Shown: positions 26,728 through 37,361 of the stretch, piece by piece
Layout of the letters: each line of letters opens with the position of its first letter
Numbering within the stretch: position 1 is the stretch's first letter
Origin: Streptomyces sp. DT2A-34
Lineage (GTDB): Bacteria; Actinomycetota; Actinomycetes; Streptomycetales; Streptomycetaceae
NCBI RefSeq assembly: GCF_030499515.1
Contig: NZ_JASTWJ010000001.1
Coordinates: 3,700,001-3,764,000 of the forward strand
DNA length: 64,000 nucleotides
Direction: 5' to 3'
The notes under the pieces: model-generated
What the model was told of the DNA's origin: nothing
The model's database searches: none
The model's input: the letters and a program-made list of their open reading frames with translations, nothing else
Made by a program: the position numbers and the translations under genes

Positions 26728-27674
26728 CGTCCCCTTCCGAGGCCGACTGGCGCCTCTTCCGCGGCGACGGTCTCCCGCGCCATGTGACGCTGCCCCCGGC
26801 CCCGCCATGGCGCCGTTTCAGCCCGACGCCGTCCGTCCGCCCCGAACTGCCCTATCTGATCCAGCCGGAGCATGCCGACGTCGTCAACGCCGCCCTGCAT
26901 CTGCGCCGCCCGCTGCTGGTCACCGGTCCGGCCGGCACCGGCAAGTCGTCGCTCGCCCGGGCCGTCGCGCACGAACTGCGGCTGGGCGAGCTGCTGCGCT
27001 GGTCCATCAACAGCCGGTCGACCGTACGGGAGGCGCTGTACCAGTACGACGCGATCGGCCGGCTGCGCGAGACGACCCTCAGCCGCGACCGGGGCGAACG
27101 CGAGCCGTCGATCGGGACGTTCATCCGGCTCGGCCCGCTGGGCACGGCCCTGGTGCCGCAGCCGACGCCGCGTGCGCTGCTCATCGACGAGATGGACAAG
27201 GGCGACGTCGACCTGCCCAACGACCTGCTCACCGTTTTCGAGGAGGGCTACTTCGACATCCCGGAACTGACCCGGCTCCCCGAGGACATGGCGGACGTGG
27301 AGGTGCAGACCGCCGACCATCGCGGCACGGTGACGGTGCATCAGGGGCGGGTCCAGTGCGCCGAGTTCCCGGTCGTCGTCATCACCAGCAACGGCGAGCG
27401 CGAGTTCCCGCCCGCCTTCCTGCGCCGCTGCGTCCGCCTCGCCCTGCCCATACCGGACGAGGCCCGGCTGCGTGCCATCGTCACCGCACACCTGGGCGAG
27501 GAGGCCCTGCGCGACGCGGACGACCTGATCGAGACGTTCCTGCGTCGCCGCGCCCCCGGCGAACTGGCCACGGACCAGCTGCTCAACGCCGTGTTCCTGC
27601 GCAACGGCGGGGTGAACCTCAACGCGGAAGAGCTGCTGGACGCCGTACTGCACCAGCTCACCGGGGCGCTGTGA
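26724..27674 (+). CDS. MoxR-type AAA+ ATPase of the VMAP cassette
   Basis: 316 residues. Walker A GPAGTGKSSLA (about 67-77), Walker B LLIDEMDKGDVDLPNDLL (about 153-170), sensor-1 VVITSNGEREFP and an arginine-containing FLRRCVRLALPIPD. These are classic MoxR features; MoxR ATPases act as chaperone-like remodelers with vWA partners. Starts ATG 26724 inside the protease stop and ends inside the start of the SAV_2336 gene (GTGA), so all three should be made in fixed ratio. In this setting it should use ATP hydrolysis to control assembly or release of the protease effector. Confidence 0.9.
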   Translation: MTSPSEADWRLFRGDGLPRHVTLPPAPPWRRFSPTPSVRPELPYLIQPEHADVVNAALHLRRPLLVTGPAGTGKSSLARAVAHELRLGELLRWSINSRSTVREALYQYDAIGRLRETTLSRDRGEREPSIGTFIRLGPLGTALVPQPTPRALLIDEMDKGDVDLPNDLLTVFEEGYFDIPELTRLPEDMADVEVQTADHRGTVTVHQGRVQCAEFPVVVITSNGEREFPPAFLRRCVRLALPIPDEARLRAIVTAHLGEEALRDADDLIETFLRRRAPGELATDQLLNAVFLRNGGVNLNAEELLDAVLHQLTGAL

Positions 27675-30600
27675 CCGAGGCCGGCGGGGGCGGGCGGCTC
27701 GGCGAGCTGTTACGGGTGCTGACGGCTTCCGGGCACGAGCTGGACGCCGATCAGGTGCTCGACGTGCTGTGGCTGGCCCGGCGGATGCCCGGCGGACCGG
27801 AGGCGCCCCTCGCGCGCCTCACGCGCACGGCACCGGCGCCGCCCGCGGAGCCGGCCGCGACCGAGCCGGACGAGGCCGGCCCGGAGCACCCCGCGAAGGC
27901 ACCCCGGCCCGACGACCCGGACCTGCCCGACCTGACCGCGCACCCGCTGTACTCGGACGCCCGGCAGGAGCCCGAAGCCGCGCCGGTTCCCGAGATACGG
28001 CTGCGCCAGGGCCCCGAGCCGGACAAGGCGCTGCCCGTCCGGGTCCCCGAGGACAAGGCCCTCGCGGGCGAGCTCGAACTGGGCCGCGCACTACGGCCGT
28101 TGCGCCGCCGCCTGGCCAGCCCGCACCGCCTGGAGATCGACGAGGAGCGCACCGCCGCCGAACTCGCCGAGACCCGGCTGCCCGACGTGGTGCAGCGGCC
28201 CGTGCAGGAGCGCTGGCTCCATCTGGTCCTGCTCGTCGACGACGGCCTGTCGATGCTGCTGTGGCACCGCCTCGCCGCCGAACTGCGCACCCTGCTCGAA
28301 CGCCTGGGCGCCTTCGCCACCACCCGCGTCCTCGGCCTCGACACCCGCGGCGCCGACGAACCCCGTCTGCACACCCGCCCGTTCCGGCCCGACAGCCCGC
28401 CCGTACCGCTGAGCACGGTCGGCGACCCCTCGGGCCGCACCCTGGTCCTCGTCGTCAGCGACGGCATGGGCGCCGCCTGGCGCAGTGGTGCCCTGCACGG
28501 CCTGCTGTCCACCTGGGCCTCCCGCGGCCCCACCGCCCTGCTGCACACCCTGCCGCCCGACCTGTGGGAAGGCTCCGGCATCCACGCGGAACGCTGGCAG
28601 GCCACCACTCGGCGGATCGGCGGCGCCAACACCTCCTGGGAAATCACCGACCCGGTACTGCCGCCCGGCCTGGCCGCCTTCGACGGTGTGCCGGTGCCGG
28701 TCCTGGAGCCGACGGCCGCCGCCCTGCGGAACTGGGCCCACCTGCTCGCCTCGCCGGGCGCCACGGTACAGCTGCCGCTGCTGACCCGGCCGCGCCCGTC
28801 CGGCCCGGCCCCCGCGCCCCGGGGCCCGGGCGGCGCCCAGCACTTCCGGGACGCGGCCACCCCGGAGGCGTACCGGCTCGCGGCGCACCTGGCGGCCGTG
28901 TCACCGCTCACGGTGCCGGTGATGCGGCTCGTCCAGACGGCGGTTCCGTGGCAGGCGCGGACCTCGCATCTCGCGGAGGTCTTCCTCGGCGGGCTCATGC
29001 GGCCGCATCCCGCGCCCGTGCCGGGGCCGCTGCCCGCCAAGCACCAGGTGTTCGACTTCTCCGACACGTCGAGGTCGGTGCTCCTGGACGCCGTCCCGCA
29101 GTCCGAACTCCTCAGGACCAGCCGCACGATCGGGCTCCGTCTCGAACAACTCGCGGGCAACTCCCCCGACTTCCCGGCCTGGCTCGCCCACCCGGACGGC
29201 TCCGCCCGGCTCCCCGGCTCGCAGCGGCCGTTCACGAGCGTGGAGCGGAAGCTGCTGGCACGGTTCGGGGTCTCGTTCGGCTCCGGGGTGCACGGGCTGG
29301 AGCGGGGCCTGCGCGAACAGGGCGCCACGTCGGGTGACGGCTGGGGGCGCCTGACGGACGACGACCCGCGGCAGCTGGGCCCCTACCGGCTGCGCGGCCG
29401 ACGGCGTCTGCGGTGGGTGGTGGAGTACGACGGCGTCGACGAGGTCGACCGCACCAGAGCCATGGTGCGGACCCCACGCTCCGATGTCTCCGCCGACGGT
29501 GCCGAGTTGATCGCGGTGGAGGCGGAGGCGTTGCGCCGGCTGGGCGGACAGTACGCGCCCGCCCTGCTCGGCACCGGACTCGGGCGTCCGCCCCTCTGGG
29601 TGGCATCGGCGCCGATCGAGGACGGCCCCGCACCCGCCGCCCCGCCCCGGCTGGCGGAGCTCTTCAACCAGGCCCACGCGACGGGTGGCGCCCCCTTCGA
29701 CAAGCTCACCGGGCTGCTCGTCGGCTGGCATCTGGCGAGCGCCCTGGCCCTGTGCCATCTCCACGGGATCGTGCCCGCGGACCTCAGTGCCGAGAACATC
29801 TTCGTGCTGCGGCGCTCGGTGGTCCTCGCCGACCTGTCCGACTGCGCCCTGGACGGCCAGTACGCCGGTATGGGCCCGGCGCCGACCCCCGAGGACAATG
29901 TCCGCGCGCTGGGCGACCTGCTGCAGCTGGTCAGCAGCAAGGCGGGCCGGGAACTGCACTGGCGGGTCCCCGGCCATCCCGAGGGCATGCACCTGTGGCA
30001 GGGCGACACCTGGGCGCGGCTGCGGCAGATCGTGCTGCGCTGCCTGGGCCCCGATCCGGCCGAGCGCCCCACGGCGGGCGAGGTCGCGGACGTCCTGGCG
30101 AAGTACATCGCCCAGTCCCGCGCCGAACGCACCGGCACTCCGACGCCCCCGGCCCAGCCCCAGGCCCGCACCCGGCCGTCGTCGCGCGTGCCGCTCGACC
30201 TGCCACCGGCCGCCGCCGTGCCCTCGGACCCCCGCCCCCTCCCCCTGCGCCCGCCCCGCTTCGGCGCCGCCCGCCGCGAACGGCAGGCCCGGCTGGAACG
30301 GCTGCGGACACCGCTGCGCCACGCCCGGCGCATCACCCTGATCGGCGCCTACCACCACGGCGGCCGGGTCTACAGCGGGCGGGCCACCACGACGATGGTG
30401 CTGGGCTCGCTCCTCGCCGCCGTCCGGAGCGAGCCTGTCCTGGCCCTCGACGGAGCGGACGACGAGGGCGCACTCGACGCCTTCCTCACCGACCGGAACC
30501 CGGCCACCGTGCGCGACCTGGCCGACCTGCCGGCCGATCCGACGTACCAGGAGGTCCGCGCCCGCACCACCCGCCTGCCGTCGGGGCTGGAAGTCGCCGC

Positions 30601-31066
30601 GCACCCGGGGGGCCACGTCCCCCCGAACCTCATACACGCCCAGGCCTATCCGCACGTTCTGGCGAGGACCGCGCCCTACTACTCCTTCGTCCTCACCGAC
30701 TGGGCCCCGCAGCGCCTGGACCGGTCGGCCGACACCGTCCTCGATCTGACCGACCGGCTGATCCTGTGCTGCGGCAACTCGGGCTGGTACCTCGACGCCG
30801 CGTGGCGGGTGCTCGACCGGCTGCGCGTCGACGGGCACCGGCGGTTGGCGGACCAGGCGATCGTCGTGGTGACCGAGGTCGAGCAACGTACGGGCCGTGC
30901 CGTGCCGGACGACCTTCCCGCCCGTTTCGACATCGGTGCCGACCAGGTGGTCGCCGTGCCTTACGACCGGTCGCTGTGGTCTCCGGGCTTCCGGCAGTTG
31001 GACCAGTTGCGGGCACCGGCGCTGAACGCCTTTCTGGACCTGGCGGCACTGGTCGTGGCGGGCTGA
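27671..31066 (+). CDS. SAV_2336-type multidomain protein: vWA-like, pseudokinase, MinD-like; TTA at codon 14
   Basis: 1131 residues. Approximate order: N-terminal helical segment (1-70); acidic/Pro linker; vWA-like domain (185-370) with a degraded metal site VDDGLSM in place of DxSxS; helical region (400-560); protein-kinase-like domain (565-830) with VPADLSAENIF and DLSD in place of HRDxKxxN and DFG, so probably not a normal kinase; Pro-rich linker; MinD/ParA-like domain (884-1131) whose P-loop GAYHHGGRVYSGRATTT is altered. This is the SAV_2336 N-terminal-domain family and supplies the vWA partner of MoxR. Leu14 is a TTA codon (27710-27712), so production probably depends on bldA. GTG start overlaps moxR. 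Confidence 0.85.
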   Translation: MTEAGGGGRLGELLRVLTASGHELDADQVLDVLWLARRMPGGPEAPLARLTRTAPAPPAEPAATEPDEAGPEHPAKAPRPDDPDLPDLTAHPLYSDARQEPEAAPVPEIRLRQGPEPDKALPVRVPEDKALAGELELGRALRPLRRRLASPHRLEIDEERTAAELAETRLPDVVQRPVQERWLHLVLLVDDGLSMLLWHRLAAELRTLLERLGAFATTRVLGLDTRGADEPRLHTRPFRPDSPPVPLSTVGDPSGRTLVLVVSDGMGAAWRSGALHGLLSTWASRGPTALLHTLPPDLWEGSGIHAERWQATTRRIGGANTSWEITDPVLPPGLAAFDGVPVPVLEPTAAALRNWAHLLASPGATVQLPLLTRPRPSGPAPAPRGPGGAQHFRDAATPEAYRLAAHLAAVSPLTVPVMRLVQTAVPWQARTSHLAEVFLGGLMRPHPAPVPGPLPAKHQVFDFSDTSRSVLLDAVPQSELLRTSRTIGLRLEQLAGNSPDFPAWLAHPDGSARLPGSQRPFTSVERKLLARFGVSFGSGVHGLERGLREQGATSGDGWGRLTDDDPRQLGPYRLRGRRRLRWVVEYDGVDEVDRTRAMVRTPRSDVSADGAELIAVEAEALRRLGGQYAPALLGTGLGRPPLWVASAPIEDGPAPAAPPRLAELFNQAHATGGAPFDKLTGLLVGWHLASALALCHLHGIVPADLSAENIFVLRRSVVLADLSDCALDGQYAGMGPAPTPEDNVRALGDLLQLVSSKAGRELHWRVPGHPEGMHLWQGDTWARLRQIVLRCLGPDPAERPTAGEVADVLAKYIAQSRAERTGTPTPPAQPQARTRPSSRVPLDLPPAAAVPSDPRPLPLRPPRFGAARRERQARLERLRTPLRHARRITLIGAYHHGGRVYSGRATTTMVLGSLLAAVRSEPVLALDGADDEGALDAFLTDRNPATVRDLADLPADPTYQEVRARTTRLPSGLEVAAHPGGHVPPNLIHAQAYPHVLARTAPYYSFVLTDWAPQRLDRSADTVLDLTDRLILCCGNSGWYLDAAWRVLDRLRVDGHRRLADQAIVVVTEVEQRTGRAVPDDLPARFDIGADQVVAVPYDRSLWSPGFRQLDQLRAPALNAFLDLAALVVAG

Positions 31067-31110
31067 GCAGAGCGGCTGGGCGGGTGGCTGCGGGTGCGGG
31101 TGAACGCACC

Positions 31111-31144
31111 GATCCCCGGGCCGCTGCCGCGCGGCCCGGGGATC
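31111..31144. terminator. Bidirectional terminator between the VMAP cassette and mdh
   Basis: Perfect 14-bp inverted repeat GATCCCCGGGCCGC / GCGGCCCGGGGATC around a 6-base loop, 45 bases after the plus-strand stop and 17 bases after the minus-strand mdh stop. A strong stem serving both convergent units. Confidence 0.85.
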
Positions 31145-31160
31145 ACAGGTGCGGGTCGGC

Positions 31161-32651
<1,491 letters not shown>

Positions 32652-33884
32652 CTACTGCGTGCACCCCTCCTGCCCAGCGGCCAGCGTCACGCAGGCCGTT
32701 GCCTCGCCCGCGTCCTTCACGGCCACCATCGGCGTGTACGCGATCGTGTCCCCGGCGAGGGTGATCGATCCGGTCTGCTTCGTCTTGCCGACCGTCACCG
32801 CCACCTCGTCCCCCTGCGCGGCCTGCGTGATACGCCCCCACGCCGCGCCGCAGGTCTCGCTGTAGCGGACCTCGACCACGGCCGTGCCGACGGTCGCCGT
32901 CTTGGCGGTCGTCACCAGGTCGCCGCTGCAGCCCATGCTCTCCGCGTCCTTGCCGGTGCAGGAGTCGCCGCTGCACTTCACCCCGGCCGGCAGATCGGGG
33001 TCGGTCGTCGCGGACGGCGAGGGCGACTTGGCCGCGCCCTCGTTCTTGTTCCCGCTGCCGGGGTCGGTGAGGTAGAACACCGCCGCGATCACCACCAGCA
33101 CACCGACGACCCCCGCGAGGAACATCGTCAGCCGCCGCTTGCCGCCACCGCCGCCGGCGGATCCACCTCCCGGCCGAGGCCGCTGCGGAGGCTCGCCGTA
33201 CGGACTCGGCGTCCCCGCCGAAGCCGGCGCCGCCGCCCCCGCCGTACGGCCACCCGTCGGCGCCGGACCTCGATACCCGGCCATGCCCCAGGAGTTGCCC
33301 CCGGAGGAGGCGCCGTCGCGGACGTCGGCCCCACTGGAGCCCCGTTCCGCCGCGTCCCGCACCGCGGAGTCCCGCACGGCCGAGTCCCGCACCTCCGGCG
33401 CCGTGGGCTGGGCCGGCACCGTGGGCGGCACGGTCGGTGCCACGCCCGCCGGTCCCGCCACCCCGGGCGTCGCCGTCGCGCTCCCGCTCTTGCGGGCGGT
33501 CTTGGCCGCCTTCGCACTCCCCTTGGCGTTCGCCGGCGGCGCCCCGAACTCGCTCAGCGCGGCGCGCGCCTGGGAGATCCGGATCGCCTCCATGGTCATG
33601 TCGTGGCGCATCTCCGAACGGCTCCACGCCCGTTCGGCGAGCTCCCACATCGTTGTCAGGTGAACGGGATTGGTGCCCGTGACCTCGGCGAGCGCCACGA
33701 TCGCGCCCTTGGGCGCGAGCAGTCGCCCGTTCAGATACCGCTCCCAGGACGTCTTGCTGTATCCCGTGCGGTCGGCCAGCGCCGCGATGCTCAGACCACT
33801 GCGGTCCACGAGCCTGCGCAGCTGGCTCGCGAACTCCCTGACCTGCGGATCGAGTTCATCCGGCAAGGCCCTCCAACGAGGCAT
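32652..33884 (-). CDS. Membrane-tethered XRE regulator with DUF2690 ectodomain
   Basis: 410 residues. N-terminal HTH (about 10-75: LRRLVDRSGLSIAALADRTGYSKTSWERYLNGRLLAP), a long Ala/Pro/Gly-rich disordered region containing a VRDSAVRDSAVRDA repeat (about 165-180), one membrane span (TMFLAGVVGVLVVIAAVFYL, near 252-271), then an extracellular DUF2690 domain of about 130 residues with six cysteines. The topology puts DNA binding inside and a Cys-rich sensor outside. Related N-terminus and orientation to the next gene, 34275-34763. Ligand and targets unknown. Confidence 0.85.
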   Translation of the reverse strand: MPRWRALPDELDPQVREFASQLRRLVDRSGLSIAALADRTGYSKTSWERYLNGRLLAPKGAIVALAEVTGTNPVHLTTMWELAERAWSRSEMRHDMTMEAIRISQARAALSEFGAPPANAKGSAKAAKTARKSGSATATPGVAGPAGVAPTVPPTVPAQPTAPEVRDSAVRDSAVRDAAERGSSGADVRDGASSGGNSWGMAGYRGPAPTGGRTAGAAAPASAGTPSPYGEPPQRPRPGGGSAGGGGGKRRLTMFLAGVVGVLVVIAAVFYLTDPGSGNKNEGAAKSPSPSATTDPDLPAGVKCSGDSCTGKDAESMGCSGDLVTTAKTATVGTAVVEVRYSETCGAAWGRITQAAQGDEVAVTVGKTKQTGSITLAGDTIAYTPMVAVKDAGEATACVTLAAGQEGCTQ

Positions 33885-34274
33885 TGCTTCCCCCTCTTCC
33901 CCCGGTTGGTGCTGGTGTTTCTCGCGTTTCCCCCGCGCGTGGTGCCCTCTGCCGAGTACCCGTTCTGGCTACCCACACGGATGCGCCGAACAAGGATCTC
34001 AGTTCCCGGGGTGGGGGCGCACGGGAGCATGGGGACCGCGTCCAGTGTTCCACCGGCTCCCGACTCCAGCGCACACAACCCTGGCAGTAAGCCCTTGCAG
34101 ACAACTCAGGACGTCCCGGGCCGTCCCAATCGACCACGCTAGCCCGATAGTTGAACGGCTTCGTTGCAAATGCGCGAACTTGTCAACACATCGACACACA
34201 GAACGCACATAAATAACCACCTACGCCACATGTGCCGCATTCAGACAAGTCCGGCACCCGCAGTCCCATCGAAC
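33885..34274. other. Intergenic region between the two membrane XRE genes
   Basis: 390 bases, AT-richer than the flanking genes around 34140-34230. It should hold the promoter of the DUF2690-XRE gene on the minus strand (TTGACA on that strand near 34176-34181, without a clear -10). It also holds the end of the other XRE transcription unit. No gene seen. Confidence 0.5.
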
Positions 34275-34763
34275 TCAACCCAGCGCAAGCGCCCCGATCA
34301 CCGCCGTCAGCACCAGCACCACGACGAGTACGACGGCCACAACCAGCAACCGACGGGACGGGCCCTCCGGCTCCTTCGGCGGCGCGTCCCACCACGGAAG
34401 GGTGGGATCGTCCTCGTACGCCTCGTGTTCCCCGTGCTCCTCCTGCCCCGGCTCCTCCTGCCCCGGCTTCACCGGCACCGCCACAGCCCGCGGCCACACC
34501 TGCACCGCCAGCTCCCACCGCACCCCGAAGCGCTCCGCCTCCTCCTTGCCGACCCCTGCCACCCGGCACAGGGCGACGACCGCCTGCCGGGGCGGGGGCT
34601 GGGTGGCGTTGAGGTAACGCTGCCAGGAGGACTTGCTGTACGCGGTGCGCGCGCCCAGCGACACCAGGCTCAGGCCCGTGCGGTCCTTGAGCTGCCGCAA
34701 CTGCTCCACGAAGTGCCGCACCTCCGGCGGCAGATCGTCGGGCAGCGGCTGCCAGGCACCCAT
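34275..34763 (-). CDS. Membrane-tethered XRE protein (short paralog)
   Basis: 162 residues. HTH domain (PPEVRHFVEQLRQLKDRTGLSLVSLGARTAYSKSSWQRYLN) closely parallels that of the DUF2690-XRE gene. It is followed by an acidic segment (GQEEPGQEEHGEHEAYEDD), WWDAPPKEPEGP, and a C-terminal membrane span LLVVAVVLVVVLVLTAVIGALAL with only two residues after it. Unlike its neighbour it has no ectodomain, so it cannot sense outside signals itself; it may pair with the longer protein. Tail-anchored topology is inferred. Confidence 0.8.
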   Translation of the reverse strand: MGAWQPLPDDLPPEVRHFVEQLRQLKDRTGLSLVSLGARTAYSKSSWQRYLNATQPPPRQAVVALCRVAGVGKEEAERFGVRWELAVQVWPRAVAVPVKPGQEEPGQEEHGEHEAYEDDPTLPWWDAPPKEPEGPSRRLLVVAVVLVVVLVLTAVIGALALG

Positions 34764-34923
34764 CGCTCACCTCCGAACCAGACCCGATCAGGTGACGACT
34801 CGGGACGGCTCATCGGTTCCCGGCGGACCCGGCGGACCGACGTAGCGGAACGGTCACCTCCGTGCCACCGCACAGTGACAGGCGTTGAACAGCCCCTTCA
34901 CCGTGCCCGAGGGTTGACACAGA

Positions 34924-34964
34924 CGGCGGTCCGTCCTTCCTCGGGGGGAGAGGACGGGCCGCCG
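34924..34964 (-). terminator. Terminator of the folD-DUF3017 unit
   Basis: CGGCGG-T-CCGTCCT (34924-34937) pairs with AGGACGG-G-CCGCCG (34951-34964), a 14-bp stem with one wobble, 15 bases beyond the DUF3017 stop on the minus strand. Confidence 0.7.
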
Positions 34965-34978
34965 ACGCAAACACCAGG

Positions 34979-35458
34979 TCAGCTGCTGACCGTGAAGTGC
35001 AGAATGTCCTCCAGAAACGGGATCACCAGCTTCGGCTTCGGCTGCGCCATCAACGCCAGCAGCACGATCACGAGGCCCAGCACGCCGTACGTCACTATGT
35101 CCGTGAAGCGCGAGCGCACGGCGAGCATGCCGACGCTCGGCAGGAGCCAGCGCAGCACCGCGCCGGTCAGCAGAGCACCGCCGATCACCAGCGTGCCCGC
35201 CCGGAACACGTCCAGCGCGGTGATCAGCAGGCCCACCCCGACCAGGCCGATGACCAGGAGGACCGGCCACTGCCGGGCGGGCGCCGGGGCGTCACCGGCC
35301 GCGGCGCGGCCGCCGCCCTCGGGGCGTGCCGTGTCCCTGGTGAACAGCGGGAAGCGTCGGGTGGTCCGCCGGGGCACACCGTCGGCGTCCGGCGCGCTCA
35401 CCGGGTCCCGGACCTCGATCTCCTCCGCCTTGTCGGTGCCGCCCTCAGCCGACGACAC
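34979..35458 (-). CDS. DUF3017 membrane protein
   Basis: 159 residues. A polar N-terminal ~65 residues, then three hydrophobic segments ([58 protein letters not shown]). DUF3017 proteins are actinobacterial, commonly placed next to folD, and of unknown function. Its start lies 14 bases inside the end of folD, so the two are translationally linked. Confidence 0.85.
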   Translation of the reverse strand: MSSAEGGTDKAEEIEVRDPVSAPDADGVPRRTTRRFPLFTRDTARPEGGGRAAAGDAPAPARQWPVLLVIGLVGVGLLITALDVFRAGTLVIGGALLTGAVLRWLLPSVGMLAVRSRFTDIVTYGVLGLVIVLLALMAQPKPKLVIPFLEDILHFTVSS

Positions 35459-36302
35459 TGCGCTCCGCCGCCTCGACCACGTTGACCAGCAGCTGCGCCC
35501 GGGTCATCGGGCCCACGCCGCCGGGGTTCGGGGAGATCCAGCCGGCCACCTCGGCGACGCCGGGGTGGACGTCGCCCACGATCTTGCCCTCGGCGTTGCG
35601 GGAGACACCGACGTCGAGGACGGCGGCGCCCGGCTTCACGTCCTCGGGGCGGATCAGGTGGGCGGAGCCCGCGGCCGCGACGATGATGTCCGCGCGGCGC
35701 AGGTGCGCGGCCAGGTCCCGTGTGCCGGTGTGGCACTGGGTCACGGTCGCGTTCTCGCTGCGCCGGGTCAGCAGCAGCGGCATCGGCCGGCCGATGGTCA
35801 CACCGCGGCCGACGACCACGACCTCGGCGCCCTTGATCTCGACGCCGTACTGGCGGAGCAGGGTGAGGACGCCGTTGGGGGTGCACGGCAGCGGGGCGGG
35901 CTCGTTGAGCACCAGGCGGCCGAGGTTCATCGGGTGCAGGCCGTCGGCGTCCTTGGCCGGGTCCATCAGTTCGAGGATGCGGTTCTCGTCGATGCCCTTG
36001 GGGAGGGGCAGCTGGACGATGTAACCCGTGCAGGCGGGGTCCTCGTTCAGCTCCCGCACCACCGCCTCGATCTCCTCCTGCGTCGCCGTGGCGGGCAACT
36101 CGCGCTGGATGGAGGCGATGCCCACCTGGGCGCAGTCGCGGTGCTTGCCGGCGACGTACTTCTGGCTGCCGGGGTCGTCCCCGACCAGGATCGTGCCGAG
36201 GCCGGGCGTGACGCCCTTCTCCTTCAGCGCCGCCACGCGGGCGGTCAGATCGGACTTGATCGCGGCTGCGGTGGCCTTGCCATCGAGAATCTGGGCGGTC
36301 AT
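35445..36302 (-). CDS. folD: Bifunctional methylenetetrahydrofolate dehydrogenase/cyclohydrolase
   Basis: 285 residues, usual length. Interconverts 5,10-methylene-THF and 10-formyl-THF, supplying formyl groups to purine synthesis (purN and purH lie in this window). Signatures: [18 protein letters not shown] with the catalytic lysine, [12 protein letters not shown] near 95-107, and [17 protein letters not shown] for NADP. The start chosen is ATG 36302; ATG 36311 nine bases upstream has its GAGG too close. Confidence 0.95.
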   Translation of the reverse strand: MTAQILDGKATAAAIKSDLTARVAALKEKGVTPGLGTILVGDDPGSQKYVAGKHRDCAQVGIASIQRELPATATQEEIEAVVRELNEDPACTGYIVQLPLPKGIDENRILELMDPAKDADGLHPMNLGRLVLNEPAPLPCTPNGVLTLLRQYGVEIKGAEVVVVGRGVTIGRPMPLLLTRRSENATVTQCHTGTRDLAAHLRRADIIVAAAGSAHLIRPEDVKPGAAVLDVGVSRNAEGKIVGDVHPGVAEVAGWISPNPGGVGPMTRAQLLVNVVEAAERSVVG

Positions 36303-36579
36303 GGGTCCCATCCTCGCGGATGACGCCCTCGGGGTTCCAATCCGGGTGCCACTGGGCCACCGGAGCACCCGCCGCCGCGCGTCGGCTCATGATCAGTGAT
36401 GTTGCACTTGCACAACACATAGCGAATGCCGCTGGACAAATAAGCCAGCCCTAAAGAACGATGAACGGCGCAGTGCCGCGGGCAGTGCCGGGGGGACGGA
36501 CCGCATCCACGTTGAACTTTCCTCCGAACCATGCCGCGCGTCGTCCCCGCACTAACGCGACAACGGAGGAAACACCGCC

Positions 36580-37206
36580 ATGAGCTTCGGCGACCCGAAC
36601 AACCCGTACGGGGCCCCGCAGGGTCAGCAGCCGGGCTACCCGCCCCAGCAGCCCCCGGCCCAGCCCGGCTACGGCTACCCGCAGGCCCCGCAGGGAGTCC
36701 CGCCGCAGCAGGCTTACGGCTACCCGCAGCAGCAGCCCGGCTACCCGCAGGCGCCGGGTTACCCGCAGGCTCCGGGCTACGGCTACCCGCAGCAGCCGGG
36801 CTACGGCATGCCGCCGTCGTACGCGAACTGGGGCCAGCGCTTCCTCGGCACCCTGGTCGACATGCTCGTGTTCGCGCCGCCCTACATCATCATCGGCATC
36901 GGTGGGGCCAACAGGAACGCCGCCGTGATGGGCGTCGGCTACGTCATCATGATCGGCATCGCGATCTGGCAGCTGATCCTCGAGGGCAAGAACGGCCAGA
37001 CCCTCGGCAAGAAGGCGCTCGGCATCCGCCTGGTGAAGGAGGAGACCGGCCAGCCCCTGGGCGTCGGCATGGCGTTCGTGCGCCGGCTCGCCCACTTCCT
37101 GGACAGCATCGCGTGCTACCTCGGCTGGCTGTGGCCGGCGTGGGACGCCAAGCGGCAGACGTTCGCCGACAAGGTGTGCGGGTCCATCGTGATCCGCAAC
37201 CAGTGA
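36580..37206 (+). CDS. RDD-family membrane protein with Pro/Gly/Tyr/Gln-rich N-terminus
   Basis: 208 residues. The first ~80 are repeats of the PGYGYPQ / PQAPGYPQ type, a low-complexity segment that may self-associate. Then an RDD domain: NWGQRFLGTLVDMLVF with Arg and Asp in the first span, a second span YVIMIGIAIWQLILEGKNGQTLGKKALGIRLV, and MAFVRRLAHFLDSIACYLGWLWPAWD. RDD proteins are membrane proteins of mostly unknown role, some linked to Na+/H+ transport. RBS GGAGG at 36563-36567. Confidence 0.85.
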   Translation: MSFGDPNNPYGAPQGQQPGYPPQQPPAQPGYGYPQAPQGVPPQQAYGYPQQQPGYPQAPGYPQAPGYGYPQQPGYGMPPSYANWGQRFLGTLVDMLVFAPPYIIIGIGGANRNAAVMGVGYVIMIGIAIWQLILEGKNGQTLGKKALGIRLVKEETGQPLGVGMAFVRRLAHFLDSIACYLGWLWPAWDAKRQTFADKVCGSIVIRNQ

Positions 37207-37271
37207 GCTGTGGACGCCTGACCGTCTGAACACGAGACGGCGAGCGACGTCTTCTCGCCAATCACAGCCGA

Positions 37272-37307
37272 GGGCCGTGTCTCACCCGTATGAGGGGGAC
37301 ACGGCCC
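37272..37307 (+). terminator. Terminator after the RDD gene
   Basis: GGGCCGTGTCTCA (37272-37284) pairs with TGAG..GACACGGCCC (37291-37307): a perfect 10-bp outer stem plus an inner TCA/TGA, about 65 bases after the RDD stop. Confidence 0.7.
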
Positions 37308-37361
37308 CGCTGCGTCGCCCTACTCTGACGTGGGTAGCCGTCAGGCACGGGGAGACGCACC

